DNA from: Shumkonia mesophila
GTDB taxonomy: Bacteria; Pseudomonadota; Alphaproteobacteria; Rhodospirillales; Shumkoniaceae
Direction: 5' to 3'
DNA length: 64,000 nucleotides
Assembly: GCF_026163695.1 (NCBI RefSeq)
Contig: NZ_JAOTID010000017.1
Coordinates: 1-64,000 of the forward strand
Shown: in pieces, positions 7,752-15,907 of the stretch
Layout of the letters: each line of letters starts with the position of its first letter
Position numbering within the stretch: position 1 is the first letter of the stretch
Position numbers and translations under genes: made by a program
Notes under the pieces: model-generated
The model's input: only the letters and a program-made list of their open reading frames with translations
Told to the model about the DNA's origin: nothing
The model's database searches: none

Positions 7752-8750
7752 ATGAAAACGACCTCAATTCTCCCGTTCGCCGCCGCAACGGCGGCCGGCC
7801 TTCTCATGGCCGGCGGCATCGCCAAGGCGGAAGTCACGCTCCGTTACGCCCACGTCGGCGTCGAAGGCGAGCCGCAGACCCGCTACGCCGCCGAATTCGC
7901 CAAGCTGGTCGGGGAGCGTACCGCCGGCCGCGTCAAGATCCAGGTCTTCCCGAACTCCCAGCTCGGCAATCTCTCCGAGATGGTCGACGGCACCAAGATG
8001 GGCACGATCCAGATGGCCCATCACGACTTCGCCTCGCTCGGCAAGATCCTCAACGACATGTCCGTGTTCAACGCGCCCTACATCTATCGCGACGCCGCGC
8101 ACGCGGTGAAGGCGACCCAGCCGTCGACTTCGGACGTGCTTCAGGAACTCAACAAGCAGCTGATCGAGAAAGGCGGACTGCGCGTCCTCGGCAGCTGCTA
8201 TCGCGGCGCGCGCCAGCTGTCGGCGAACTTCCCGGTCTATTCGCCCGCGGACGTCAAGGGCAAGAAGATCCGCGCCGTGCCCCTTAAGCTGTGGATCTCG
8301 ATGATCACCGGCATGGGCGCCATCCCGACGCCGGTCGAGATCACCGAACTGCCGACCGCGCTGGCCACCGGCCTGGTGGTCGGCCAGGAGAACCCGCTCA
8401 GCAACATCTATGCCCAGAAGTTCCATGAAGTGCAGTCGCACATCATGATGACGGCGCACATGCAGTCGGTGCTGTCGGTATGGGTCAACGAAAAGGCTTG
8501 GCAGAAGATCCCGGAGGCCGACCGCAAGATCATCGAGGGCGTGGCGGTGGACATGGCGGCCACGTCCCTGGCCTGGGAACAGAAGTCGGAAGCGGAGATC
8601 AAGGAAAAGATCAAGGCCGCCGGCACCAAGTTCATCGAAGAGAAGGACGGCCTGAAGAACGACGAGTTCCGCAAGGTGGTCCTGAAGCAGGTCAACCAGG
8701 ACTTCCCGGAGTGGACCGGATACATAGAGCGCCTTCAGGCCATAAAGTAG
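7752..8750 (+). CDS. dctP: TRAP transporter substrate-binding protein (DctP family)
   Basis: A 332-residue periplasmic binding protein with a clear signal peptide (about 1-26, ending IAKA-EV). Family features are the opening strand LRYAHVG, the hinge motif KGKKIRAVP with the Arg that usually salt-bridges the ligand carboxylate, and the late motif ATGLVVGQENPLSNI. The ATG at 7752 is preferred to a GTG nine bases earlier because GGGTGAGG then lies at normal distance. TRAP binding proteins deliver organic acids, or other carboxylate-bearing solutes, to the DctQM permease using the sodium gradient. First gene of an operon with the small and large permeases and an RpiB-like enzyme. The ligand cannot be named from sequence. 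Confidence 0.92.
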   Translation: MKTTSILPFAAATAAGLLMAGGIAKAEVTLRYAHVGVEGEPQTRYAAEFAKLVGERTAGRVKIQVFPNSQLGNLSEMVDGTKMGTIQMAHHDFASLGKILNDMSVFNAPYIYRDAAHAVKATQPSTSDVLQELNKQLIEKGGLRVLGSCYRGARQLSANFPVYSPADVKGKKIRAVPLKLWISMITGMGAIPTPVEITELPTALATGLVVGQENPLSNIYAQKFHEVQSHIMMTAHMQSVLSVWVNEKAWQKIPEADRKIIEGVAVDMAATSLAWEQKSEAEIKEKIKAAGTKFIEEKDGLKNDEFRKVVLKQVNQDFPEWTGYIERLQAIK

Positions 8751-8757
8751 AAGCAAG

Positions 8758-8782
8758 GGCGGGGGAACCCATTTCCCCCGCC
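8758..8782 (+). promoter_or_regulatory. Perfect RNA hairpin in the dctP-dctQ gap of TRAP operon 1
   Basis: ggcgggggaa (8758-8767) pairs exactly with ttcccccgcc (8773-8782) around a 5-base loop, seven bases after the dctP stop. With no strong T-run it probably stabilises the dctP message or dampens read-through, giving excess binding protein over permease. Confidence 0.65.
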
Positions 8783-8809
8783 TGATTCTCTTGCGCAAGC
8801 GGTGCGATC

Positions 8810-9268
8810 ATGCGTTGCCTGAGAAGCATCTACAAGATTCTGACCGTCGCCGGCCTGTTCGCGATCATTCTTGTGCCGAACTTTCAGATCGGCATGCGCG
8901 CCTTCTTCGACGCCCCCGTCAACGGCGCCGACGAGTTGGCCCGCTACCTGCTGATCGTCATCACCTTCCTTGCGCTTCCCCTGGCCGTCGTCGATGGCGG
9001 CCACATCGCCATGGAGGAGTTCCAGGCGCTGTTCCCGGCCTCGTTCCGCCGGTACCTTCGCCTCGCCATCAAGGCCGCCGCCGTGTTCGGCTACGGCTTC
9101 GTGGCGGTGGCGGCGATTGTCACCATGCTGGAAAATCTCGAGAACACGACATCGACGCTATCGATCCCGTTCTACATCTTCATCGCCCCAGTCGTGCTGG
9201 GCATGGCGTTCATGGCCCTCGAGTACCTGTTGGCGCCGAGGAAAGAAACCACGACGGGCCGCGACTAG
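8810..9268 (+). CDS. dctQ: TRAP transporter small permease (DctQ family)
   Basis: A 152-residue inner-membrane protein with four predicted membrane helices (about 10-30, 43-63, 82-105, 118-142) as expected for DctQ. The ELARYLLIVITFLALPLAV segment matches the family region that carries a conserved acidic residue in helix 2. It pairs with the large permease encoded 19 bases downstream. Lies 59 bases after dctP, beyond an RNA hairpin, so its expression is probably lower than that of the binding protein. Confidence 0.9.
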   Translation: MRCLRSIYKILTVAGLFAIILVPNFQIGMRAFFDAPVNGADELARYLLIVITFLALPLAVVDGGHIAMEEFQALFPASFRRYLRLAIKAAAVFGYGFVAVAAIVTMLENLENTTSTLSIPFYIFIAPVVLGMAFMALEYLLAPRKETTTGRD

Positions 9269-9287
9269 GGGCGGGGGAAACGCGATC

Positions 9288-10565
9288 ATGGCGATCTTGC
9301 TGATAAGCGTGTTCTGCACCCTCTTCGTGCTGGGCTTCCCGGTCGCCTTGTCGATCGTGCTGCCGTCGATCGGCTATATCCTCTACGAAGACCTGACGAT
9401 CGAAATGATCGCGCAGCGCATGCTGTATGCGATGGATTCGTTTCCGCTGATCGCCGTTCCGGTGTTCATCTTTGCCGGCAACCTGATGAACTCTTCTGGC
9501 ATCACCGACCGCATCTTCCGCTTCGCCGATACCCTGGTCGGACGCATTCCGGGTGGACTGGCCCAGGTCAACATCTTCGGCAGCCTGATCTTCGCCGGGA
9601 TCTCGGGCGCCGCGCTGGCCGACGTCGGCGGCCTCGGCAAGGTCGAGATCAAGGCGATGCGCGAAAAGGGATTCGATCCCGCCTTTTCCGGGGCGGTGAC
9701 CGCGGCCTCCGCCATTGTCGGTCCGATCTTTCCGCCCAGCATCCCTCTGATCATTTACGGCACCGTAACCAGCGTCTCGACGGTCAAGCTGCTGATCGCC
9801 GGCATCGGGCCGGCGCTGGTCTGCGTCGCCATGTTGATGACCATGACCGCAGTCATCTCGCTCAAGCGCGGCTACCCGCGGGCCCCCCGCTGGCCGACCT
9901 GGCGCGCGCTGTTGGCCGCATTCTTGCCCGCCATTCCAGCCCTTTTGGCGCCGGTGTTCCTGGTCACCGGAATGCTGAGCGGCCTGTTCACGCCCACCGA
10001 AGCCGCCGCCGTCGTTGTCGTCTACATCATCCTGGTCAGCAGCCTCGCCTACCGCGAACTGACCTGGCAGCACGTCCTGCAATGCGCACTCGACACCCTG
10101 CGCGCCTCGGCGGGGATCCTCCTGATCGTGGCGGCCGCATCGATCTTCGGCTGGATTCTTTCGGTCGAGCAGGTGCCGCAGGCGGTGGCCAAGTTCATGG
10201 TCTCGATCAGCGACAACAAGTACGTGCTGCTCCTGATCGTCAACATCGGCCTCTTGATCGCCGGCATGTTCCTCGACAGCACGACGGCGACCCTGCTGAT
10301 CGTGCCGATCATCGCCGGCCCCCTCGTCGCCGTGGGCATCGACCCCGTGCACCTGGGGCTGATCACCATCTTTAACCTGATGATTGGTTTGGTAACGCCC
10401 CCGATGGGCCTTTCGCTGTTCCTGATCAGCGACATCGCGAACGTGACGATCCGGCAGGTGATCAGGGAAATGATTCCCTTCTACTTTCCGCTGGTCATCA
10501 CCTTGGTTCTGATCACGCTCGTTCCCGAAATCAGCACGTGGCTCCCCAGTCTGATGGATCGCTGA
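9288..10565 (+). CDS. dctM: TRAP transporter large permease (DctM family)
   Basis: A 425-residue inner-membrane protein with about twelve hydrophobic segments. DctM hallmarks include PLIAVPVFIFAGNLMNSSGI near the N-terminus, SGAALADVGGLG, and the paired re-entrant motifs FPPSIPLIIYG and later VTPPMGLSLFL. It catalyses sodium-driven import of the solute handed over by DctP. The ATG at 9288 follows a purine-rich GGGGGAAA ribosome site; the frame is open further upstream but those residues overlap dctQ and do not match the family. Followed after 48 bases by the RpiB-like gene. Confidence 0.93.
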   Translation: MAILLISVFCTLFVLGFPVALSIVLPSIGYILYEDLTIEMIAQRMLYAMDSFPLIAVPVFIFAGNLMNSSGITDRIFRFADTLVGRIPGGLAQVNIFGSLIFAGISGAALADVGGLGKVEIKAMREKGFDPAFSGAVTAASAIVGPIFPPSIPLIIYGTVTSVSTVKLLIAGIGPALVCVAMLMTMTAVISLKRGYPRAPRWPTWRALLAAFLPAIPALLAPVFLVTGMLSGLFTPTEAAAVVVVYIILVSSLAYRELTWQHVLQCALDTLRASAGILLIVAAASIFGWILSVEQVPQAVAKFMVSISDNKYVLLLIVNIGLLIAGMFLDSTTATLLIVPIIAGPLVAVGIDPVHLGLITIFNLMIGLVTPPMGLSLFLISDIANVTIRQVIREMIPFYFPLVITLVLITLVPEISTWLPSLMDR

Positions 10566-10613
10566 GATCCACGCCCGCTCCTCAATTCGTGACTAGCATG
10601 GAGAAAAAAGACG

Positions 10614-11087
10614 ATGAAGATTTCCATTGGTGGTGATCACTGCGGCTTCCCCTTGAAGGGACCGATCATCGAAATGCTCAAGGAATGGGGCCACGAGGTC
10701 ACCGACCATGGAGCCTTCGACACCCAACCCGTCGACTTCCCCGACGTCGCCCACGCGGTGTGCGGCCAGGTCCGCCGGGGCGAAGCCGACCGCGGCATCA
10801 TGGTGTGCGGCACCGGCGTCGGCGCCTCCATCGCCGCCAACAAGATCCCGGGTATCCGCGCCGCCCTCTGCCACGACGTCCATTGCGCGCACCAGTGCGT
10901 CGAGCACGACGACACCAACGTGCTGTGCGTCGGGGCCTGGATCATCGGCATCAAGACGGCGGAAGAGGTGGTCCGTCATTTCCTGGACGCCCGTTTCGAT
11001 CCCGACCCCGCCTTCGTGCGCCGCGTCGCCAAGCTGGCCGAGATGGAAAAGCAGGCCGCCCGCGAGCTTCTCGGCATCAAGGACTGA
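10614..11087 (+). CDS. RpiB/LacAB-family sugar-phosphate isomerase
   Basis: A 157-residue enzyme aligned over its length with RpiB. Catalytic Cys65 in GIMVCGTGVG and His98 in EHDDTNVL correspond to Cys66 and His99 of E. coli RpiB, and the GDHCGFPLK N-terminus is typical. The family interconverts aldose and ketose phosphates, such as ribose-5-phosphate/ribulose-5-phosphate or four-carbon equivalents. As the last gene of a TRAP operon under a FadR-type regulator, it may belong to catabolism of a sugar acid or polyol-derived acid rather than the housekeeping pentose pathway. No kinase or dehydrogenase is encoded beside it, so the rest of the pathway must lie elsewhere. Generic rpiB function remains possible. 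Confidence 0.85.
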   Translation: MKISIGGDHCGFPLKGPIIEMLKEWGHEVTDHGAFDTQPVDFPDVAHAVCGQVRRGEADRGIMVCGTGVGASIAANKIPGIRAALCHDVHCAHQCVEHDDTNVLCVGAWIIGIKTAEEVVRHFLDARFDPDPAFVRRVAKLAEMEKQAARELLGIKD

Positions 11088-11119
11088 GCGGCCCGGCCGA
11101 ACCGTTCCATTTGAAAAGT

Positions 11120-11162
11120 CGGCAGGCGGGTCCTGGGGCGATCGGACCCCCTGCCGCTTTTT
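11120..11162 (+). terminator. Rho-independent terminator ending TRAP operon 1
   Basis: cggcagg (11120-11126) pairs with cctgccg (11150-11156), extended by a gggtcc/ggaccc block after one mismatch, and is followed by cttttt. It lies 32 bases after the isomerase gene. Confidence 0.85.
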
Positions 11163-11241
11163 CCGCATCCCCCGCGCCGAAACGGGCTTCCCCGCCCACT
11201 CGCCCGCTGACAATCGGGCGCCGAGCCCCTAGATTGGCTCC

Positions 11242-12006
11242 ATGATTCCCTTCCGCACCACCGCGCCCGGCGCCCGCATGCCCGTCGTTACGGTGGGCCT
11301 GATCCTCGCCAACGCCGCGGTCTTCCTCTATCAGATCGACCTGTCGCCGCGGGCCGAGATGCAGTTCATCTATACCTACGCCCTGGTGCCGGCGGTCTAC
11401 GGCAACGCCGATCTGGCCCGCCACGCCGGCCTCGACCCCACCAACTACTGGCCGCTGCTCACCAACACCTTCATGCACGGCGGCTGGTTGCATCTCATCT
11501 TCAACATGTGGACGCTGTGGCTGTTCGGCTCGCCGGTCGAGGGACGCATGCGGCCGCTGCGGTTTCTCGTCTTCTACCTTCTGTGCGGCCTGGTCGGAAG
11601 CCTCGGCCACCTGCTCGCCAACCTCTCATCGACGGTGCCGGCGCTGGGCGCCTCGGGGGCCATCGCCGGGCTGCTCGGCGGCTATGCGCGCCTCTTCCCC
11701 GGCGCCAAGGTGACGCTGGTTTTCCCCATCGTCATCATCCCCTTCATCTTCTCGGTGCCGGCCCTCGTCTTCACCGGCGTGTGGTTCGCGCTCCAGGTGT
11801 GGCAGGGAATAGACGCCGCCTCGGGGGCCGGCGGCATCGCCTGGTGGGCCCATATCGCGGGTTTCCTGGCCGGCCTCGCGCTTGTCGCCGCCATGGGCGG
11901 CCGGCCGTGGCAAGCCTCGCCGCCGCCGCCCCGCTCGCGTCTGATCACCCCATCCGGCGTCCGCCTGCGCCGCGGGCCATGGAGCCGCCGGGGGCCGTGG
12001 GGATGA
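11242..12006 (+). CDS. Rhomboid-family intramembrane serine protease
   Basis: A 254-residue membrane protein with six or more helices. The active-site signature is complete: HGGWLHLIFN (His79, His84, Asn88 region), the nucleophile Ser138 in GASGA, and His204 in WWAHIAGF. Rhomboids cut substrate helices within the membrane. The C-terminal tail after about 225 is a short Pro/Arg-rich cytoplasmic extension. Its stop overlaps the start of a TauE-like gene by ATGA, so the two are co-translated; no functional link between them is established. Confidence 0.9.
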   Translation: MIPFRTTAPGARMPVVTVGLILANAAVFLYQIDLSPRAEMQFIYTYALVPAVYGNADLARHAGLDPTNYWPLLTNTFMHGGWLHLIFNMWTLWLFGSPVEGRMRPLRFLVFYLLCGLVGSLGHLLANLSSTVPALGASGAIAGLLGGYARLFPGAKVTLVFPIVIIPFIFSVPALVFTGVWFALQVWQGIDAASGAGGIAWWAHIAGFLAGLALVAAMGGRPWQASPPPPRSRLITPSGVRLRRGPWSRRGPWG

Positions 12007-12764
12007 GCGAACTCCTGGGCGGCCTCGCCGCCGATCCGGCCGGCGCCGCCTATGCCGTCGCCGCCGTCCTCGTGGCCGGCCTGGTGCGCGGCTTCACCGG
12101 CTTCGGCATGTCGGCGGTCATCGTGCTCGCGCTTTCCATGACGCTGCCGCCGGCCGAGGTGGTGCCCATGGCCCTGCTCATGGAGATCGCCGCCAGCGCC
12201 CGCATGCTGCCGGGGGCCTGGAAGGACGTCGACTGGACCTATGCCCGTGGCCTGCTGGTCGGCAGCGCGGCGGGAATCCCGGCCGGCGTGGCGCTGCTGG
12301 TCTACGTGCCGGCCGGGCCGATGCGCATCGCGCTCTCGATCTTCGTGCTGATCACCACTGCGCTGCTGTTCGGCGGTTTCCGTTTCCGGGGCCGGCCCGA
12401 CACCCGCTGGGGCTATGGGTTCGGCCTGCTGGCCGGGGTGGCCAACGGGGCGGCGTCCTTCGGCGGCCAGTTGACCGCGCTTTTCCTGCTCTCCACGCCG
12501 ATCGCCGCGGCGGCGGCCCGGGCCACGCTGATCTTCCTGGCCATCGTGACGTCGGTCTACGGCACCGCCATGGCCCACCTGGGGGGCCTGCTCGGAGTCC
12601 AGGAGCTGGTCCGCGCCGGCCTGCTCGTCATCCCGATGGCGTTGGGCATCGCCGCCGGCGAGCGCCACTTCCTGAAGGCGGCGCCGGAAACCTACCGGCG
12701 GACCGCGCTGGGCCTGCTGGTGGCGCTCGCCGCTTCCGGCCTCATCCGCGCCGCCCTGGGCTGA
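12003..12764 (+). CDS. TauE/SafE (TSUP) family membrane transporter
   Basis: A 253-residue protein with about eight hydrophobic segments. The early motif RGFTGFGMS is typical of the sulfite exporter TauE/SafE family, whose members move sulfite, organosulfur anions or other small anions. It begins inside the last codons of the rhomboid gene with ATGA overlap. Substrate unknown. A 240-bp intergenic region separates it from TRAP operon 2. Confidence 0.82.
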   Translation: MSELLGGLAADPAGAAYAVAAVLVAGLVRGFTGFGMSAVIVLALSMTLPPAEVVPMALLMEIAASARMLPGAWKDVDWTYARGLLVGSAAGIPAGVALLVYVPAGPMRIALSIFVLITTALLFGGFRFRGRPDTRWGYGFGLLAGVANGAASFGGQLTALFLLSTPIAAAAARATLIFLAIVTSVYGTAMAHLGGLLGVQELVRAGLLVIPMALGIAAGERHFLKAAPETYRRTALGLLVALAASGLIRAALG

Positions 12765-12846
12765 AAGGCCCGACGCCGAAACACACCCCGACCCGCTCCC
12801 GCGGCGGCCCCGCCGCGCGCACCCCGCGGACTGCCGACTGACATAA

Positions 12847-12895
12847 GACATCTGCTGACCTATGTCTTGACATCTGATGACCGATGGCTTCACAC
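12847..12895 (+). promoter_or_regulatory. Direct repeats and candidate promoter before TRAP operon 2
   Basis: GACATCTGCTGACC (12847-12860) and GACATCTGATGACC (12869-12882) match at 13 of 14 positions with a 22-base period, about two helical turns. A perfect TTGACA at 12867-12872 overlaps the second copy, with a weak -10 (TCACAC) 17 bases on. This layout fits an operator pair overlapping a -35 box, possibly for the GntR protein at 16909. The site differs from the FadR palindrome at 6788. Confidence 0.45.
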
Positions 12896-13006
12896 TTGCC
12901 GTCCTGGGAAGGTGCCGGGCGTTTGGCGACGGCTCGCAAACTGCGGCCTCCCCCGCCCGAAAGCCATCACGTCGACATGCGATTTCGGTAACAAAAGGAG
13001 ACGTCT

Positions 13007-13993
13007 ATGTTCAAAAAACTGATCGCCACGGTCGCGCTCGTTGGGTTCGCCGTCGGCGCGGCGGGCACGGCGTCCGCCGAGAAAGCCTACAAGCTGAAGC
13101 TGGGGCACACCGGCGCCCCCAACCATCACTACCAGGACATCTGCACGATGTTCGCCAAGCAGGTCAAAGACCTGACCAAGGGCGGCGTCGAGATCGCGGT
13201 ATTCCCCGCCGACCAGTTGGGCAAGCAGGTCGAATCCGTCGAGGGAACCATGATGGGCACCCACGACATGGTGCTCACGTCCGATACCGTGCTTTCCAAC
13301 TGGGTGCCGGACATGGGCATCCTCAACCTGCCGTTCATCTTCTCCTCCATGGACGACGCCCGGACCATCCTCGACGGCCCCATCGGCGCCAAGCTGGCGG
13401 CCAAGATGGAATCCCACGGCGCGGTCGTCATCGGCTGGTGGGACAACGGCATGCGCCACATCACCAACAGCAAGCGCCCGATCGTGGCCCCGGCCGACCT
13501 CAAGGGCATCAAGATCCGGGTTCCCGAAGGCGAGGTCTTCGTCGAAACCTTCAAGGCGCTGGGGGCCGGTCCGACGGTCATTTCCTTCGGCGAACTGTAT
13601 TCGGCCCTGCAACTCGGCACCGTGGACGGCCAGGAGAATCCGCCGGCCCACATCCTGACGCAGAAATTCTACGAGGTGCAGAAGTTCGTGTCGCGGACCG
13701 GGCACATCCACCTGTCCTCCCCCCTCATCATGAACAAGAAGCTGCTCGACGGCATGCCCAAGGAATACCGCGAGGCGATCCTCAAGACCGCGCGCGAGAT
13801 GGGGCCCGTGCACACCAAGATGGTCGACGACCTTGAAAAGAAGCAGTGGGAAGAGATCGCCGCCAAGGGCATGAAGATCAACGACGTCGACAAGAAGCCT
13901 TTCCAGCAGGCCGTATTGCCGGTCTACGAGAAGTTCAAAAGCAAGCTCGACGGCAAGATCATCGACGACATCGTCGCGACCCTGAAAAAATAA
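13007..13993 (+). CDS. dctP: TRAP transporter substrate-binding protein (DctP family), second system
   Basis: A 328-residue protein with a signal peptide cleaved near 24 (TASA-EK). It is a better textbook DctP than the first: LKGIKIRVPEG with the ligand Arg171, the ALQLGTVDGQENP motif with QENP at 209-212, and a second conserved Arg150 in NGMRHITNSKRPI. It binds an organic acid or other carboxylated solute in the periplasm. AGGAG precedes the ATG. First gene of an operon with dctQ, dctM, an asparaginase and a GntR regulator, which hints that the ligand may be an amino-dicarboxylic acid or its amide, though this is not provable here. Confidence 0.93.
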   Translation: MFKKLIATVALVGFAVGAAGTASAEKAYKLKLGHTGAPNHHYQDICTMFAKQVKDLTKGGVEIAVFPADQLGKQVESVEGTMMGTHDMVLTSDTVLSNWVPDMGILNLPFIFSSMDDARTILDGPIGAKLAAKMESHGAVVIGWWDNGMRHITNSKRPIVAPADLKGIKIRVPEGEVFVETFKALGAGPTVISFGELYSALQLGTVDGQENPPAHILTQKFYEVQKFVSRTGHIHLSSPLIMNKKLLDGMPKEYREAILKTAREMGPVHTKMVDDLEKKQWEEIAAKGMKINDVDKKPFQQAVLPVYEKFKSKLDGKIIDDIVATLKK

Positions 13994-14027
13994 GACGGTT
14001 GCGACGGCCGGCGCGCCCGGCCACCTG

Positions 14028-14070
14028 CCGTGGGACCGCCATCCCCTCTTGGTACGTGCTGGTCCCACGG
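14028..14070 (+). promoter_or_regulatory. Perfect RNA hairpin in the dctP-dctQ gap of TRAP operon 2
   Basis: ccgtgggacc (14028-14037) pairs exactly with ggtcccacgg (14061-14070) around a 23-base loop, followed by ccctcctttt. It sits between the binding-protein gene and the small permease gene, as in TRAP operon 1, and likely sets the ratio of the two products by partial termination or 3' end protection. Confidence 0.65.
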
Positions 14071-14121
14071 CCCTCCTTTTACGAAAAACGCCGGACGCCG
14101 ACACCCCCGCAGGAGGCAGAC

Positions 14122-14607
14122 ATGCGGCATCTCGATCTTCTCAACCGGACCATCCAAAACCTGTCGGCAGCCTTCCTGGCGGTGATGACCGTGCTGGTCC
14201 TGGTCCAGGTGTTCTTCCGCTACGTGCTGAACGATCCGCTCGGCGCAACCCAGGAACTCGCCATCTATTGCATGGCCTGGGTCATCATGCTGGGGGCGAC
14301 GATCGCCGTCCGGCACCGCACCCACATCGGCGTCAATTTCTTCGTCGACCGCCTGCCCGGTGCCGTGCAGACGACGGCCCGCTGGACCGGCTACCTCCTG
14401 GTCATCGGCTTCTTCGTCATTCTTTGCAAGGAAGGCTGGACGCTGACCGATCGCGCCATGCTCCAAACCTCGCCGTCCTCGGGGATTCCGGTGGGCTGGG
14501 TCGTTCTGTCGATCCCGCTCTGCAGCGCGATCGCCGTCCTCTACGTGGTCGAGCAGATGCTCCTCGACGTGCGGCGCGGCCATGACATCGACCACGGGGG
14601 CAAGTGA
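14122..14607 (+). CDS. dctQ: TRAP transporter small permease (DctQ family), second system
   Basis: A 161-residue inner-membrane protein with four helices. GATQELAIYCMAWVIMLGATIA matches the conserved DctQ region with the acidic residue in helix 2, and RHRTHIGVNFFVDRLP follows as in the family. The frame is open much further upstream, but AGGAGG at 14111-14116 fixes the ATG at 14122. Its TGA is one base before the dctM start. Confidence 0.9.
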   Translation: MRHLDLLNRTIQNLSAAFLAVMTVLVLVQVFFRYVLNDPLGATQELAIYCMAWVIMLGATIAVRHRTHIGVNFFVDRLPGAVQTTARWTGYLLVIGFFVILCKEGWTLTDRAMLQTSPSSGIPVGWVVLSIPLCSAIAVLYVVEQMLLDVRRGHDIDHGGK

Positions 14608-14608
14608 C

Positions 14609-15871
14609 ATGGTCATCATCCTGTTCGCGTCCTTCTTCGCGCTTCTCCTGCTCGGGATTCCGATCGTCATTTCTCTCGGCATCGCCTCCCTCGCCTCGAT
14701 CTACATCGGCAGCGACATCCCCTTCCTCATCCTCCCCCAGAAGATCTTCAACGGCATGAACAATTTCGCGTTCATGGCCATCCCGCTGTTCCTGCTTGCC
14801 GGCAACATCATGGCGGAAGCGAAAATCTCGGACAAACTGGTCGGCCTGGCGGCCGTCCTGGTCGGCCGCTTCCCCGGCGGCCTCGCCCACATGGCGACCG
14901 GCGCGTCGGCCTTCTTCGGGGCGATTTCCGGGTCGGCGCCGGCAACCACCGCGGCCATCGGCTCGGTGCTCATTCCGCCGATGGTCAAGCGCGGCTACAG
15001 CCCGTCCTATTCGGCGGCCGTCGTCGCCTCCTCCGGCGCCCTCGGCCTGATCATCCCGCCCAGCCTGACGATGGTCATCTTCGGCGTCATGGCCGGCACC
15101 TCCATCGGCAAGATGTTCCTCTGCGGCGTCATCCCCGGCATCCTTATCGCCGTCGCGCTGATGGTCATGAACTACGTCATCGCCCGCCGCCGGAACTTCG
15201 CCTGCGAACCGCCCATCTCGGCGCGCGACGCCTGGATCGTCGTCAAGGACAGCCTGATCGCCCTGGTGATGCCGCTGATCATCCTGGGCGGCATTTATTC
15301 CGGCGCCTTCACCGCCACCGAGTCGGCCGCCGTGGCCTGCCTGTACGGCCTGATCGTCGGCTTCGCCGTCTATCGCAACCTGACGGTCCGCTCGCTGGTC
15401 GCCATCCTCAAGACGACGGCCGAGAACGCGGCGGTGGTCATGTTCCTCATGGGCACCGCCAACCTGTTCGGCTTCATCATCACCGCCGAGCAGGTGCCGC
15501 AGAACTTCGCCAACTTCGTCCTCGGCATCACCGACAACCAGTACGTCGTCATGCTGCTGGTACTGGCCATGCTGCTGGTCGTCGGCACCTTCCTCGACAA
15601 CGTGGCGGCGCTGGTCCTGCTGGTGCCGACCATGATGGGCATCGTCAACGCGCTGAACCTCGATCCCATCTATTTCGGCGTCTTCACCATCATTGCCCTG
15701 GCGGTCGGGCAGATTACGCCGCCGGTCGGCCTCAACCTGTTCATCGCCGCCAACATCGCCAAGCAGCCCGTCGAACCGGTGGCGGCGCAGGCTCTGCCCT
15801 ACATCGCCGTCTACATCGTCATGCTGCTGATCTTCATCCTGTTCCCCGGCTTGCTGATGCTTTTCAACTGA
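14609..15871 (+). CDS. dctM: TRAP transporter large permease (DctM family), second system
   Basis: A 420-residue membrane protein with about twelve segments. Hallmarks are FAFMAIPLFLLAGNIMAEAKI, SGSAPATTAAIGSVLIP, IIPPSLTMVIFG and ITPPVGLNLFIAANI, matching the two repeat halves of DctM. The ATG at 14609 follows the dctQ stop by one base, so coupling is expected. It moves the DctP-bound solute inward with sodium. Followed by an asparaginase gene after 36 bases, within the same operon. Confidence 0.93.
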   Translation: MVIILFASFFALLLLGIPIVISLGIASLASIYIGSDIPFLILPQKIFNGMNNFAFMAIPLFLLAGNIMAEAKISDKLVGLAAVLVGRFPGGLAHMATGASAFFGAISGSAPATTAAIGSVLIPPMVKRGYSPSYSAAVVASSGALGLIIPPSLTMVIFGVMAGTSIGKMFLCGVIPGILIAVALMVMNYVIARRRNFACEPPISARDAWIVVKDSLIALVMPLIILGGIYSGAFTATESAAVACLYGLIVGFAVYRNLTVRSLVAILKTTAENAAVVMFLMGTANLFGFIITAEQVPQNFANFVLGITDNQYVVMLLVLAMLLVVGTFLDNVAALVLLVPTMMGIVNALNLDPIYFGVFTIIALAVGQITPPVGLNLFIAANIAKQPVEPVAAQALPYIAVYIVMLLIFILFPGLLMLFN

Positions 15872-15907
15872 AGCCGGCGCGCGCCGGGACGAAACGAAGG
15901 AGTCACA

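Noticed and set aside
12877-13836. A plus-strand frame overlapping the second dctP
   Set aside because: Frame-shifted shadow of dctP; the true frame has a signal peptide and all DctP motifs.
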